Below the pieces are notes generated by a model. That model saw only the letters and a program-made list of their open reading frames with translations. It did not search any database and was not told where the DNA came from. A program made the position numbers and the translations under genes. Positions 34,405 through 44,052 of a stretch of 64,000 nucleotides of DNA are shown in pieces (the first letter of the stretch is position 1; each line of letters starts with the position of its first letter). The DNA comes from Amycolatopsis sp. FBCC-B4732 (GTDB lineage: Bacteria > Actinomycetota > Actinomycetes > Mycobacteriales > Pseudonocardiaceae): contig NZ_CP095376.1 of NCBI RefSeq assembly GCF_023008405.1, positions 372,001 to 436,000 on the forward strand, written 5' to 3'.

Positions 34405-35067
34405 TCACGCCGGCAACGTGCGCCGGAGGAAGGCCAGCGTCAGCTCCCACGCCCGGGCCGCCGCCTCGGGGTGGTGGAACATCGGGGCCGCGTGGTTGTG
34501 GAACGCGTGCCCGGCCTCCTCCTGCACGTGGATCTCCGCGCCTTCATGAGCCGCGACCGCGGACTCGACGACAGCCACGTCCGTGCGGGGGATGTACGGG
34601 TCCTTCCCGCCGAAGTGGAACTGGATCGGGCACGTCACCCGGGGCAGGTCCCCGATCGACGACGCCACCGTCGAGCCGTAGAACGACACCGCTGTGTCCG
34701 GGTCGCCTTCGGCCGCCGCCGCGAACGCCAGCGAACCGCCCAGGCAGAAGCCCAGTACGCCGACGCCGCCGGTCACCGCCGGCCGGGAACGGAGGTGGGA
34801 CACCGTCTCCAGTACGTCCGCCAGGCCCAGCTCCGGGTCAAACGACGCCGCCACCTTCATCGACGCCGCCACGCCCGCTTCGTCGTGCGTCGACGACCAG
34901 CCCGGGGCGATCCGCCGGAACAGTTCCGGGATCGCCACCACGTACCCGGCCGCCGCGAGGTCCGATGCCACCGAGCGCAGGTAGTCGTCCAGGCCGAAGA
35001 TCTCCTGGATCAGCACCAGGCCCGGGCCGCGACCGGATGGCGGGTGCCAGATCGGGAGGTCGGTCAT
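34405..35067 (-). CDS. Dienelactone hydrolase family protein
   Basis: A 220 aa alpha/beta hydrolase. The family triad is visible: Cys in GVLGFCLGGSLA (near 117), Asp in FHFGGKDPYIP and His in EEAGHAFHN. DLH enzymes open dienelactones in the modified ortho-cleavage of aromatics, but many relatives act on other lactones or esters. The ATG overlaps the stop of the arginase-like gene upstream (ATGA), so they form a two-gene operon of unclear common purpose. Confidence 0.9.
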   Translation of the reverse strand: MTDLPIWHPPSGRGPGLVLIQEIFGLDDYLRSVASDLAAAGYVVAIPELFRRIAPGWSSTHDEAGVAASMKVAASFDPELGLADVLETVSHLRSRPAVTGGVGVLGFCLGGSLAFAAAAEGDPDTAVSFYGSTVASSIGDLPRVTCPIQFHFGGKDPYIPRTDVAVVESAVAAHEGAEIHVQEEAGHAFHNHAAPMFHHPEAAARAWELTLAFLRRTLPA

Positions 35068-35921
35068 CGCAACGCCCTTTCCAAGATGTCGGCGACCAGG
35101 GCGGCCTGGTGACCGTCCGGGTCGAGGTCGGGGTCGAACACCGTCAGCTCGAAGCCCGCCGCGCCTGGGCGCGCCAGCAGCTCGCGAAGCACCGAAACCA
35201 GCGTCGAAGGGTCGAGACCGCCGGGGTCGGGACTGTCCACTGCAGACACGTGTGCCGGGTCGAGGACGTCGATGTCCACGTGCACCCAGAACCCGTCCAG
35301 GTCCGGGAAGGCCGGCGGCACCGGTGTGCCGGCCATGAGCGACTCCGACGTGACGTGCGCGATGCCCGCCGCCTCCAGCCGGGCCGACTCGGCGGACCGG
35401 ACGCCCAGGACCAGGACGTCCTCGTCGCGGACGTACGGCCGGAGCCCGTCGATGTCGGCCAGGTCGTCGGCGCCGCGGCCGGTCATGATCGCCAGGTCCT
35501 CGCCCGCCGCCGCGCCGACGTGCTCGGCCGCGGGCAGGTGGCGGAAGTCGTCGTGGCCGTCGAGGAAGGCGATCCCGTAGCGGCCGCAGCGGCGCAGCGC
35601 CAGCATCGCGCCCAGCGAGATCGAGCAGTCGCCGCCCAGGACGACCGGGAAGCCGCCGCCGGCGCGCACCGACGCGATCCGGGCCGCGAGCGCCCGCGTG
35701 TACGCCGCGATCGCCGCCGAGTTGCGGACGCCGTCGCCCGGCTGCCAGGTGCCCACGTACCGCCCGGGCGTCACGACCCCGCCGTCCGACGCGCCCAGGC
35801 GGCGCAGGATGCCCAGGTCGCGCAGCACGCCGGGCGTCTTGTAGCAGCCGGGCGTCGCGCCCTCGGCGGGCGGGCGCAGGCCCAGGTTGGACGGAGCGTC
35901 GAGCAAGACCAAGTTCCCCAC
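35064..35921 (-). CDS. Arginase/agmatinase (ureohydrolase) family protein
   Basis: A 285 aa binuclear manganese hydrolase that releases urea or a formamide-like group. Metal motifs appear in order: [23 protein letters not shown] and [23 protein letters not shown]. In the second motif the usual DAHxD reads DGHDD, so the His ligand is kept but displaced from the classic sequence; the substrate may not be arginine. Start is GTG 35921 with no clear ribosome-binding site. It is coupled to the dienelactone hydrolase gene by a 4 bp overlap. Confidence 0.85.
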   Translation of the reverse strand: MGNLVLLDAPSNLGLRPPAEGATPGCYKTPGVLRDLGILRRLGASDGGVVTPGRYVGTWQPGDGVRNSAAIAAYTRALAARIASVRAGGGFPVVLGGDCSISLGAMLALRRCGRYGIAFLDGHDDFRHLPAAEHVGAAAGEDLAIMTGRGADDLADIDGLRPYVRDEDVLVLGVRSAESARLEAAGIAHVTSESLMAGTPVPPAFPDLDGFWVHVDIDVLDPAHVSAVDSPDPGGLDPSTLVSVLRELLARPGAAGFELTVFDPDLDPDGHQAALVADILERALR

Positions 35922-35986
35922 CGGGTCACCGTACTGGCTCCGCGGCCGGTCGCGACCTAAGTTGGGAGACCGACCTAGGAGGCGCG

Positions 35987-37339
35987 ATGGCCGACCGCAC
36001 CAAGTACATCCTGGACGAAGCCGATCTCCCGACGCAGTGGTACAACGTCGTTCCCGACCTGCCCGAACCGCCACCGCCGCCGCTGCACCCCGGCACCCGC
36101 GAGCCGGTCGGACCGGCCGATCTGGCGCCGCTCTTCCCGCAGGCGCTCATCGCCCAGGAAGTGACGACCGATCGCTTTGTCGACATCCCGGAGGAGGTCC
36201 GGGAGGTCTACCGGCTGTGGCGGCCGTCGCCGCTGTTCCGCGCGCGCCGGCTGGAGAAGGCGCTCGGCACCCCGGCGCGGATCTACTACAAGTACGAGGG
36301 CGTCAGCCCGGTCGGTTCGCACAAGCCGAACACCGCCGTGCCGCAGGCGTTCTACAACGCGCAGGAGGGCGTCACCCGGCTGACCACCGAGACCGGCGCC
36401 GGCCAGTGGGGGAGCGCGCTCGCGTTCGCCTGCGCGCAGTACGGCATCCGGTGCGAGGTGTGGCAGGTCCGGGCCTCCTACGACCAGAAGCCCTACCGCA
36501 AGCTGATGATGGAGACGTTCGGCGCGATCGTCCACCCGAGCCCGTCCGAGCTGACCGAGTCCGGCAAGGCCATCCTCGCCGAGCACCCGGACTCGACCGG
36601 CAGCCTCGGGATCGCGATCAGCGAAGCCGTCGAGCAGGCCGCGCAGGACCCGGACACGCGGTACGCGCTGGGCAGCGTCCTCAACCACGTGCTGCTGCAC
36701 CAGACGATCATCGGCGAAGAAGCGCTGAAGCAGTTCGAGCTGGCCGGTGACACCCCCGACGTGCTCGTCGGCTGCACCGGCGGCGGCTCGAACTTCGGCG
36801 GGCTCGCCTTCCCGTTCCTGCGCGAGAAGCTGGCCGGCCGGATGGACCCGGTCATCCGCGCGGTCGAGCCGGCCGCGTGCCCGACGCTGACGCGCGGGAA
36901 GTACGCCTACGACTTCGGCGACACGGCCGGCCTCACGCCGCTGCTCAAGATGCACACGCTCGGCCACGACTTCATCCCGGACCCGATCCACGCGGGCGGC
37001 CTGCGCTACCACGGGATGTCGCCGCTGATCTCGCACATCTACGAGCTGGGTCTGATCGAAGCGCTCGCGATCGGGCAGCAGGAGTGCTTCGCCGCGGGGG
37101 TGCAGTTCGCGCGGGCGGAGGGGATCATCCCGGCCCCCGAGCCGACCCACGCGCTCGCGGCGTGCATCCAGGAAGCGTTGCGGTGCAAGGAAACCGGTGA
37201 GGAGAAGGTGATCCTCACGGCGCTGTGCGGGCACGCGCACCTCGACCTGCCCGCGTACGGCGCTTACCTGGCCGGGGAGATGGTGGACAACGAGCTCCCG
37301 GACTCGGCGCTCGAAGCGTCGCTGGCGACCCTGCCGTAG
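35987..37339 (+). CDS. trpB: TrpB-like pyridoxal-phosphate enzyme (TrpB2)
   Basis: A 450 aa stand-alone tryptophan synthase beta chain of the TrpB2 type. It joins indole and serine, or acts as an indole-salvaging serine deaminase. The N-terminal extension of about 70 residues ([25 protein letters not shown]) is typical of TrpB2. The PLP lysine is in GSHKPNTA (near 112), the phosphate-binding loop is [11 protein letters not shown], and [13 protein letters not shown] follows the family. No trpA is adjacent. The ribosome-binding site AGGAGG is 4 nt before ATG. It ends directly against the stop of the GGDEF gene. Confidence 0.93.
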   Translation: MADRTKYILDEADLPTQWYNVVPDLPEPPPPPLHPGTREPVGPADLAPLFPQALIAQEVTTDRFVDIPEEVREVYRLWRPSPLFRARRLEKALGTPARIYYKYEGVSPVGSHKPNTAVPQAFYNAQEGVTRLTTETGAGQWGSALAFACAQYGIRCEVWQVRASYDQKPYRKLMMETFGAIVHPSPSELTESGKAILAEHPDSTGSLGIAISEAVEQAAQDPDTRYALGSVLNHVLLHQTIIGEEALKQFELAGDTPDVLVGCTGGGSNFGGLAFPFLREKLAGRMDPVIRAVEPAACPTLTRGKYAYDFGDTAGLTPLLKMHTLGHDFIPDPIHAGGLRYHGMSPLISHIYELGLIEALAIGQQECFAAGVQFARAEGIIPAPEPTHALAACIQEALRCKETGEEKVILTALCGHAHLDLPAYGAYLAGEMVDNELPDSALEASLATLP

Positions 37340-38614
37340 TCAGCGCGCGTCGGGGATTTCGGGGCGGGTGAGCTCCGTGCGGGCCGTGGCCAGGACCACC
37401 CGGTCGCGGCCCGCCGCCTTCGCCTCGAACACCGCGTCGTCCGCGGCCTGCAGGAGGATCGTGTACTCGGCGGCCGTTTCCGGGTAGACCGCCGCACCGA
37501 TCGACGCGGTCAGGCCGGCGATCACCTCGGGCTTGCCCGGGCGGATCACCGGGACCGCCACCTCGACCCGCGCGATCGCCGTCCGGATGCGGTCGGCGAT
37601 CGCCACGATCTCCGCGCCCGTCGCGCCCGGGAGCAGCACCACGAACTCGTCGCCGCCGAAGCGGCCCACGTAGTCGCCGCCGCGGACCGAGCCCTGGATC
37701 GCCGCCGCGATCGCGCGGAGGACCTCGTCGCCCGCCAGGTGGCCGTTGCCGTCGTCGATGGCCTTGAAGTGGTCGATGTCGATCATCAGGACGCCCGCCG
37801 TCGAGGCGAGCTCGGTCGCGCGGGCCAGTTCGTTGCGGGCCAGCTGGACCCAGAACTCCGGGGCCAGCAGCGCCGTCTTGGAGTCGGTGCGCGCGGCGGC
37901 CTGGAACTGCGGGAGCAGCAACCCGATGTGCAGCGCCACCGGCGTCACCATGAGCACCGGCAGCAGCCACGGCCGGACCGTCATCACCAGCGCGATGCCG
38001 CAGCCGACGCCGACCGCGGCCAGCACGATCAGCACGTCGGACGGGTTGCCGAACGCCTGCCGCGGTGGCTTGCCCGGGTTGCTCATCAGGATCGCGAGGA
38101 TGACCAGCACGTAGTTGAGCCCGAAGTACACGAGGCCGGCCGCCAGCAGCGCCGTCATCCCGCCGAAGCCGTCCAGGTGGGGGACGTACGGCGCCACGTA
38201 CCCGGTTCCCGCCCGGAGAACGGCGCCCGCGGCGAAACAAGCGAGGATGACGGTGGCTCCGGAAAACACTTTCCGGTGAATCACGCCGCGTCGTTTGTAA
38301 ACGCGGACCCAGGAATGGGCGTAGCTGACGACGATGACGAGTGTGGCCAGTGGCGGGGGCAGCAGGAGCAGCCCGGCGAAGATCCAGATCGACTGCAGGT
38401 GCATGTGCGGACGGCCGTCGGCGGCGAGCTCGCGGATGCGCTCGATGCGTTGCGCCGCTTCGAGGTGCACGATTTCGCCCGCGAGGATCAGTCCACACCA
38501 GAGCATCGACTGGGCGGTGATCGGCACGAGCGTGGCCGTCGCGACGACCGCGATCAGCGCCAGCGCGTCGACGACGAGGACATAGCCGAACACCGGAGTG
38601 GTCAGCTTCCACAT
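37340..38614 (-). CDS. Membrane-bound diguanylate cyclase (GGDEF)
   Basis: A 424 aa protein with seven or so N-terminal transmembrane helices (residues 5-260, from [21 protein letters not shown] to [17 protein letters not shown]) and a C-terminal GGDEF domain. The active site is [14 protein letters not shown] (near 321), so c-di-GMP synthesis is likely. An inhibitory I-site RGGD lies five residues before [26 protein letters not shown] is the metal and substrate region. There is no EAL domain. The ATG at 38614 is preferred; the frame opens further upstream to 38686. It is divergent from the PTDWT-repeat gene and shares its 206 bp promoter region. Confidence 0.92.
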   Translation of the reverse strand: MWKLTTPVFGYVLVVDALALIAVVATATLVPITAQSMLWCGLILAGEIVHLEAAQRIERIRELAADGRPHMHLQSIWIFAGLLLLPPPLATLVIVVSYAHSWVRVYKRRGVIHRKVFSGATVILACFAAGAVLRAGTGYVAPYVPHLDGFGGMTALLAAGLVYFGLNYVLVILAILMSNPGKPPRQAFGNPSDVLIVLAAVGVGCGIALVMTVRPWLLPVLMVTPVALHIGLLLPQFQAAARTDSKTALLAPEFWVQLARNELARATELASTAGVLMIDIDHFKAIDDGNGHLAGDEVLRAIAAAIQGSVRGGDYVGRFGGDEFVVLLPGATGAEIVAIADRIRTAIARVEVAVPVIRPGKPEVIAGLTASIGAAVYPETAAEYTILLQAADDAVFEAKAAGRDRVVLATARTELTRPEIPDAR

Positions 38615-38820
38615 CGCCCACGTACGGATACCTGATCGTGGACGTTCTGAGCTGGGCTTTCGCCCTGGGGACCCGGACAATCCCACGAAACGCCCCTCTT
38701 CTCAGGACGGAACTCTTCGCGGAAATCGTCACTGTAATCGAATGAACGCGGTGTGTCACTAGGCCGGTCAGGCTACCGTCCGGTTACGCACCGTACAACA
38801 ACCCTCACCTAGGAGAAACC

Positions 38821-39078
38821 ATGTCGCACTTCCTCCCCACCGGCAACATCGTCCCGTCCCGCCGCCGCGCGCAGCGGCCGACCGACTGGACGCGGCAGCT
38901 CCCCACCGACTGGACCCGCGCGATCCCGACCGACTGGACCCCGCGGCGGCTGCCGACCGACTGGACCGCTCGCGAACTGCCCACCGACTGGACCGTGCGC
39001 GAGCTGCCGACGGATTGGACCCGCCCCGGCGTCTCGTCACCGCTGCCGCAGTGCCCGACCGACTGGACGCGGTCCTGA
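38821..39078 (+). CDS. PTDWT-repeat peptide, 85 aa, unknown (possible multi-core precursor)
   Basis: A small protein whose body is seven copies of the exact pentapeptide PTDWT (residues 20-83), joined by short Arg-containing linkers RQL, RAI, PRRL, AREL and VREL, then a longer linker with one Cys before the last copy. The leader-like start is MSHFLPTGNIVPSRRRAQ. Seven Trp and 12 Arg in 85 residues is very unusual. Codons within copies differ silently (CCG/CCC, ACC/ACG, GAC/GAT), so the peptide and not the DNA is conserved. AGGAG (38811-38815) is 5 nt before ATG. No modifying enzyme is adjacent; an MFS carrier is convergent. Layout recalls multi-core RiPP precursors, but this is inference. Confidence 0.75.
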   Translation: MSHFLPTGNIVPSRRRAQRPTDWTRQLPTDWTRAIPTDWTPRRLPTDWTARELPTDWTVRELPTDWTRPGVSSPLPQCPTDWTRS

Positions 39079-39084
39079 CCCGTG

Positions 39085-39117
39085 CCCGGTGACCGGCCGG
39101 CCGGGCCGGTCACCGGG
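39085..39117. terminator. Bidirectional terminator after the PTDWT gene and MFS gene
   Basis: A perfect 13 bp stem, CCCGGTGACCGGC (39085-39097) with its complement (39105-39117), and a 7 nt GC-rich loop. It begins 6 bp after the peptide stop and contains the stop codon of the convergent MFS gene. The peptide gene is therefore probably monocistronic. Confidence 0.8.
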
Positions 39118-40315
39118 GATCCGGTTGCGCACGACGCCACAGCGCCGCCGCGCCGATCGCCGCCGCCACGCCGATCGCGCCCGCGCCGGCGACCACCCCG
39201 TGCGGGGCCGCGCGTTCCGCCGCGAGCCCGGCCAGCACGACGCCCAGGCCCTGCGACACGCGCAGCGCCGTCAGCGCGAAGCCGAACGCCTGCGCGCGCT
39301 GGGTGTCCGGGGTCAGCTGGACGAACGTCGTGTTCGCGATCAGGTTGTACGAACTGGCCACCCCGGACAGCGTCAGCAGCGCCAGCGTGCCCTCGAGGTT
39401 CGGCCGCAGCGCGCAGCCGAGCAGGGCCGCGCACGCCAGCACCGCCAGCGGCCCGAGCAGCCGCGCCCGCCGCTCGGGCGGGATCCGCGACAACGCCGCC
39501 ATCCCGAGCACGTTCCCCAGCGCGTACGCCGCCAGCAGCAGCCCGACCACCACCGCGCCGCCCCCGAGTTCGGCGGCGTACGGGGCGGCGATCGCCTCGC
39601 CCGCGATGTAGATCCCCGACACGCACCCCAGCGCCACCAGCGCGAGCCGCCGCCGGTCGCCGGTCACCACCGTCCAGCCCGCGCGGACGTGCCGCCACCA
39701 GCGGACGCCGGACGATTCGCGGGGCGCCCGCGCGTGGACGCCGGTGACCAGGAACAGCGCCGACGCCGCGAAGCTGACCGCGTCCGCCAGCAGTGCCCCG
39801 CCGGTGCCGATGGCCGCCACGAGCAGCCCGCCCAGCGCGAAGCCGGCGACCTGGCCCGCCTGCACCAGCATCATCAGCAAACCCATGCCGGGCACGAAGG
39901 TGTCGCCGGGCAGCACCTGCGGCAGCAGTGCCGCGCGCGCCGCGTTCCAGACCGGGTTGAGCAGCTGGACGCCGACCAGCAGCGCCGCCACCGGCGCCAG
40001 CGGGAGACCGGGCACCGCCATCACGGCCACCGCGGCCGCGCGCAGGACGTCGGCCACGACCATCACCGTCCGCGGTGGGTGGCGGTCGGCCAGCCCGGAC
40101 AGCAGCGGCCCGCCGACCAGGTCCGGCAGGAACGTCAGCGCGTACGCCAGCGCGGCCCAGCCCGGCGAATTCGTGCGGTCGTAGACCAGGATCGACAACG
40201 CGACGCGCGCCAGCTGGTCCCCGGTGACCGAGACCAGCTGGGCGGAGAACAGCGCCCGGAACTCGGTCACGCCGAGGACGTCCCGGAACCCGGCCGCGCG
40301 TGCCGTCATGGGCAC
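39110..40315 (-). CDS. MFS transporter
   Basis: A 401 aa major facilitator with about 12 transmembrane helices. The loop 2-3 motif is GLADRHPPRTVMVVADVLRA, a form of the GxxxDRxGRR signature, and the start FRDVLGVTEFRALFSAQLVSVTGDQLARVALSILVY is typical of the MFS_3/enterobactin-exporter-like (EntS) group. It probably exports a small molecule by proton antiport. Starts at ATG 40315 or 40309. It converges on the PTDWT peptide gene; co-function is possible but not shown by arrangement. Confidence 0.9.
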   Translation of the reverse strand: MPMTARAAGFRDVLGVTEFRALFSAQLVSVTGDQLARVALSILVYDRTNSPGWAALAYALTFLPDLVGGPLLSGLADRHPPRTVMVVADVLRAAAVAVMAVPGLPLAPVAALLVGVQLLNPVWNAARAALLPQVLPGDTFVPGMGLLMMLVQAGQVAGFALGGLLVAAIGTGGALLADAVSFAASALFLVTGVHARAPRESSGVRWWRHVRAGWTVVTGDRRRLALVALGCVSGIYIAGEAIAAPYAAELGGGAVVVGLLLAAYALGNVLGMAALSRIPPERRARLLGPLAVLACAALLGCALRPNLEGTLALLTLSGVASSYNLIANTTFVQLTPDTQRAQAFGFALTALRVSQGLGVVLAGLAAERAAPHGVVAGAGAIGVAAAIGAAALWRRAQPDPR

Positions 40316-40360
40316 TCAGGGTACCGGCGCGGACGCCCAGCGTGAACGGCCGTTAGGAGG

Positions 40361-42142
40361 TCACTGGCCTTCGCCGCACGTGATTTTCGGCTGCGGGTTG
40401 TAGTGGACCGTCCGGGTCGAGCGGCTGACTTCGCGGCCGGACGCGGCGTCCTTGAGCACGCGCGTGTCCGTCGTGGTGAAGCCGGGCGCGCCGTTGGACG
40501 CGTGGCAGTTCTCCGCCGGGCCCGGCTTGGGCTGCGGGTCGCTCGGGTTCGAGCGGCCGCCGGGGATCGACTCGACCGTGTAGCGCTTGGTGCCCCACAG
40601 CTTCACCGTGATCGACGACGGCGACCAGATCGCCTGGATCGCGATGCCGGTGGCCGAGTCGTTGGTGAACTTGAGGTCGATCACGCTGGAGCCGTTGGGG
40701 TTCTGGAACACCGTCGCCTCGCGCGCGGCGGGGTAGCGGCTGATGTAGTAGCTGTGTTCCTTGTGCCCGGCGTCCTTCATACCCGCGAAGTAGGACGCGT
40801 TGTACAGCGTCGTCGCGAACTGCGAGATGCCGCCGCCGACCTCGCGGCCCGGGGCGCCGTCCTTGATCACGCCCGCCTCGACGTAACCCTGCGGCTTGCC
40901 GCGCGGACCGGTGAACCCGTTGAGGCTGAAGGTTTCCCCCGGCTTGACGATGGCGCCGTTCACCTTCTGCGCGACGACGCGGATGTTCGTGCCGGAGTCG
41001 GCCGCGAAGCCGCCGGTGGTGAACTCGCCGACGACCTCCTTCACGCCCAGCTGGTTCGCCTGCTCGGTGGTCACCTTGGCCGGCGCGTCCTTGTAGACGG
41101 CGGGCACCTCGCGCCCGTCGGTCTTCTTCAGGACGTCGGGCAGCGGCTTGAGGCTCGGGTCCCAGTCGATGGTCCGCCCGTCGGTGGAGGGGGCGACCGT
41201 GGGCTTGCCGCCCTCGAAGACGATGGTCGCCTCCTTGCCCTCCTTCTCGGTGGACTTCAGCTGCGGCCCGGCGGCTTCGGCGATCTTGGCGTTGTCGATC
41301 TTCGGGTTGAGGCCGCCGCCGTCGGCGGGCTCGAACGTGATCGCCGCGGCGATCGCCTCCGGCTGCACGGTGGCGTTCTTGCCTTCGCCCTTGACCACCA
41401 GCGGACCCGAAACGGCGGGCCGCGCGAACTGGTCGAGCGCGGCCTGGACACCTTCGGGGGTGGTGCGGACCGGCGTGCTCGTCACCGGCAGCGCGACGGT
41501 CTCGCCTCGCGCCCAGTGCTCGACGACGGCAGTGCTCGCGGCCGGCACGTCGAGCTTCTGCCCGGCCTTCGGCGGCACGGCGACCGGGTTCACGCCCTCG
41601 AACTTCACGGTGCCTTCGGCGGGGTCGCGGTCGACCTGGCCGCGCAGCTGCTCCAGCGCGGCGGTGAGCTTGGCGTCCTCGGCGTGGCTGACGACGCCGA
41701 CCTCGCGGCTGGAGAACAGCGACGACAGGCGCGTGAACGGGTTCAGCGGCTGCTCGCCGGCCTGGTCGAGGGTCTGCGGCCAGTCGAGCTTCAGCCCGGC
41801 GAGGGTCGGCGAGAGCGTGCCCTGGACATCGCCCGCCGTCACGGCCAGCGGACGGGTGAGCCGCGGCTCGATCCGGCCGCGCAGCTCCTGCTCGGCGGCG
41901 GCGCGGTCCATCCCGCCGACGTCGACGCCGGCCACGGTCACCCCGCGCGGCACGCTGCCCTGGCTGACCAGCAGGTCGATGCCGTAGACCACGACGAGGA
42001 AACCGAACACCCCGCCCGCGATCCAGCCGGCTTTGCGCAGGTCGCGCTGCTTCGGGGGCGTGGCTTCCGGCTCGGGCCGGACGACCGGCAGGACGTCCGT
42101 CTGCTCACCGTGTGACTCGGGCCAGCGCGGTTCGTACGGCAA
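40361..42142 (-). CDS. VanW/YoaR-type membrane-anchored protein with PG-binding domains
   Basis: A 593 aa protein with a cytoplasmic tail (1-37), one transmembrane helix (WIAGGVFGFLVVVYGIDLLV) and an extracellular part. The latter has two YoaR/PG_binding_4-like repeats (GVTVAGVDVGGMDRAAAEQEL; PLVVKGEGKNATVQPEAIAAAITFE) and a C-terminal VanW domain (EFTTGGFA...NIRVVAQKVNGAIVKPGETFSLN, GREVGGGISQFATTLYNASYF). VanW proteins occur in glycopeptide-resistance clusters and as widespread cell-wall proteins of unknown activity. No vanHAX genes are here, so this is the general form. Start is TTG with AAGGGG at 7 nt. Confidence 0.85.
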   Translation of the reverse strand: MPYEPRWPESHGEQTDVLPVVRPEPEATPPKQRDLRKAGWIAGGVFGFLVVVYGIDLLVSQGSVPRGVTVAGVDVGGMDRAAAEQELRGRIEPRLTRPLAVTAGDVQGTLSPTLAGLKLDWPQTLDQAGEQPLNPFTRLSSLFSSREVGVVSHAEDAKLTAALEQLRGQVDRDPAEGTVKFEGVNPVAVPPKAGQKLDVPAASTAVVEHWARGETVALPVTSTPVRTTPEGVQAALDQFARPAVSGPLVVKGEGKNATVQPEAIAAAITFEPADGGGLNPKIDNAKIAEAAGPQLKSTEKEGKEATIVFEGGKPTVAPSTDGRTIDWDPSLKPLPDVLKKTDGREVPAVYKDAPAKVTTEQANQLGVKEVVGEFTTGGFAADSGTNIRVVAQKVNGAIVKPGETFSLNGFTGPRGKPQGYVEAGVIKDGAPGREVGGGISQFATTLYNASYFAGMKDAGHKEHSYYISRYPAAREATVFQNPNGSSVIDLKFTNDSATGIAIQAIWSPSSITVKLWGTKRYTVESIPGGRSNPSDPQPKPGPAENCHASNGAPGFTTTDTRVLKDAASGREVSRSTRTVHYNPQPKITCGEGQ

Positions 42143-42262
42143 CTCTCCACCCCTTCAACGCGGCACCGGATCGCGCCGGTGACGGCCTCAGCGTACGGGG
42201 CACCCGGACAAGCCGTACGACTCGCCCTAACGGGGGATGAACCGGTCACGGAACGGCCAACC

Positions 42263-43975
42263 TCACCGCGCGTCGGGCTCGGGATTGTGGCCCGCCCGGG
42301 CCAGGAAGTCGAAGTCGCAGCCCTCGTCGGCCTGCGTGATGTGTTCGCTGTAGAGCGCGCCGTAACCGCGTTCGAACCGCGGCGCCGGGGCCACCCAGGA
42401 CGCCCGCCGTCGCTCGAGCTCCTCATCGGACACCTCGAGCCGCAGTGTCCGGGCGGGAACGTCCAGGGTGATCAGGTCGCCGTCGCGGACCAGCGCGAGC
42501 GGGCCGCCGACGTGCGACTCGGGGGCCACGTGCAGCACGCAGGCGCCGTAGCTGGTGCCGCTCATCCGGGCGTCCGAGATCCGGACCATGTCCCGGACGC
42601 CCTGCTCGAGCAGGTGCGCGGGGATCGGCAGCATCCCGTACTCGGGCATTCCGGGCCCGCCGAGCGGGCCGGAACCACGCAGCACCAGCACCGAGTCGGC
42701 GGTGATGTCGGGGTTGTCGATCCGCTTCTTGAGGTCCGCGTAGTCCTCGAACACCACGGCCGGGCCGGTGTGCGTGAGCAGGTGCGCCTCGGCCGCGATG
42801 TGCTTGATGACCGCGCCGGACGGCGCCAGGTTGCCGTGCAGGACGGCGACCCCGCCCTCGGCCGCCACCGGGTTGTCCCGCGGCCGGATGACGTCGTCGT
42901 CGTGCACCTGCGCCGCGGCGAGGTTCTCGCCGAGGGTGCGCCCGGTGACGGTGGGCCGGTCGGGGTGCAGCAGGTCGGTCAGCCGCGACAGCAGCCCGGG
43001 CAGGCCGCCCGCGTAGTAGAAGTCCTCCATCAGCCAGTCGCCGCCGGGGCGGATGTTCGCGAGCACCGGCACGCGCCGCGCGATGGCGTCGAAGTCGGCC
43101 AGCGACAGCGGGATCCCGCTGCGCCCGGCCATCGCGATCAGGTGGATCACGGCGTTGGTCGAGCCGCCCAGCGCGAGCACGGTGGTGATCGCGTCGGCGT
43201 ACGCGCGCTTGTCCAGCACCTGCGTGATCGTCAGGTCTTCCCAGACCATGCCGACGATCCGCGCGCCGCTCGCCGCGGCCATCCGGTGGTGCGCCGAGTC
43301 GACGGCGGGGATCGACGCGGCGCCCGGCAGCGTCACGCCGAGCACCTCCGCGGCCGACGTCATGGTCGAGGCCGTCCCCATCGTCATGCAGTGCCCGGGG
43401 GAACGGGCGAGACCTCGCTCCAATTCGGACATTTCCGCGTCGCCGATGAGCCCGGCACGCTTGTCGTCCCAGTACTTCCACATGTCGGTGCCGCTGCCGA
43501 GGACTTCGTTGCGCCAGTGCCCGCGCAGCATCGGCCCGGCCGGCACGAAGATCGCGGGCAGCCCGGCGCTCGCCGCGCCCATCAGCAACGCCGGCGTCGT
43601 CTTGTCGCAGCCGCCCATCAGGACGGCGCCGTCGATCGGGTAGGACCGCAGGATCTCCTCGGTCTCCATGGCGAGGAGGTTGCGGTAGAGCATCGGCGTC
43701 GGCTTCTGGTAGGTCTCCGACAGCGTCGCGACCGGGAACTCCAGCGGGAAGCCGCCGGCCTGCCAGACGCCGCGCTTGACCTGCTCGGCACGTTCGCGCA
43801 GGTGCATGTGGCAGGGGTTGATGTCGGACCAGGTGTTGAGGATGCCGACGACCGGTTTGCCGAGGTGCTCTTCCGGGTTGTAGCCGAGCTGGCGGCCGCG
43901 GGCGCGGTGGCTGAAATTGCGCAGCTCGTCGCCGCCGAACCAGCGGTGGCTGCGGAGCTCCTCGGGCGTCTTCAT
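42263..43975 (-). CDS. IlvD/Edd family dehydratase (sugar-acid dehydratase type)
   Basis: A 570 aa iron-sulfur dehydratase. Fe-S/metal motifs are SDINPCHMHLRERAE, VLMGGCDKTTPALLMG and LALGGSTNAVIHLIA; the C-terminal MSGTSYGACVLHVAPES region forms the active-site lid. The MKTPEELRSHRWFGGDELRNFSHRARG opening and ETYQKPTPMLYRNLL suit L-arabonate/sugar-acid dehydratases better than biosynthetic IlvD. That fits the adjacent FCD-type GntR regulator, which often senses sugar acids. ATG 43975 was chosen; the frame extends 20 codons more without homology. Confidence 0.88.
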   Translation of the reverse strand: MKTPEELRSHRWFGGDELRNFSHRARGRQLGYNPEEHLGKPVVGILNTWSDINPCHMHLRERAEQVKRGVWQAGGFPLEFPVATLSETYQKPTPMLYRNLLAMETEEILRSYPIDGAVLMGGCDKTTPALLMGAASAGLPAIFVPAGPMLRGHWRNEVLGSGTDMWKYWDDKRAGLIGDAEMSELERGLARSPGHCMTMGTASTMTSAAEVLGVTLPGAASIPAVDSAHHRMAAASGARIVGMVWEDLTITQVLDKRAYADAITTVLALGGSTNAVIHLIAMAGRSGIPLSLADFDAIARRVPVLANIRPGGDWLMEDFYYAGGLPGLLSRLTDLLHPDRPTVTGRTLGENLAAAQVHDDDVIRPRDNPVAAEGGVAVLHGNLAPSGAVIKHIAAEAHLLTHTGPAVVFEDYADLKKRIDNPDITADSVLVLRGSGPLGGPGMPEYGMLPIPAHLLEQGVRDMVRISDARMSGTSYGACVLHVAPESHVGGPLALVRDGDLITLDVPARTLRLEVSDEELERRRASWVAPAPRFERGYGALYSEHITQADEGCDFDFLARAGHNPEPDAR

Positions 43976-43993
43976 GCGATCCAGTATGGCATC

Positions 43994-44005
43994 TGATATA
44001 TGATC
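43994..44005. promoter_or_regulatory. AT-rich candidate GntR operator in the divergent region
   Basis: TGATATATGATC is a conspicuously AT-rich near-palindrome in a 77 bp region between the dehydratase and GntR genes. FadR/FCD-type GntR sites often have this size and an AT-rich centre. TATGAT within it could also act as the GntR gene's -10. Confidence 0.4.
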
Positions 44006-44052
44006 TCGGGGGCCTGGTTGAATGGGTTCCGACACTAGTGAGGGAGCGCGCC

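Noticed and set aside
38768..39040. Antisense VQSVGS-repeat protein opposite the PTDWT gene
   Set aside because: Silent third-position changes favour the PTDWT frame, which also has the ribosome-binding site and terminator; the antisense frame has neither.
40361..42142. Vancomycin-resistance cluster suggested by VanW
   Set aside because: No vanHAX, vanRS or vanY genes nearby; VanW/YoaR proteins are widespread without resistance.
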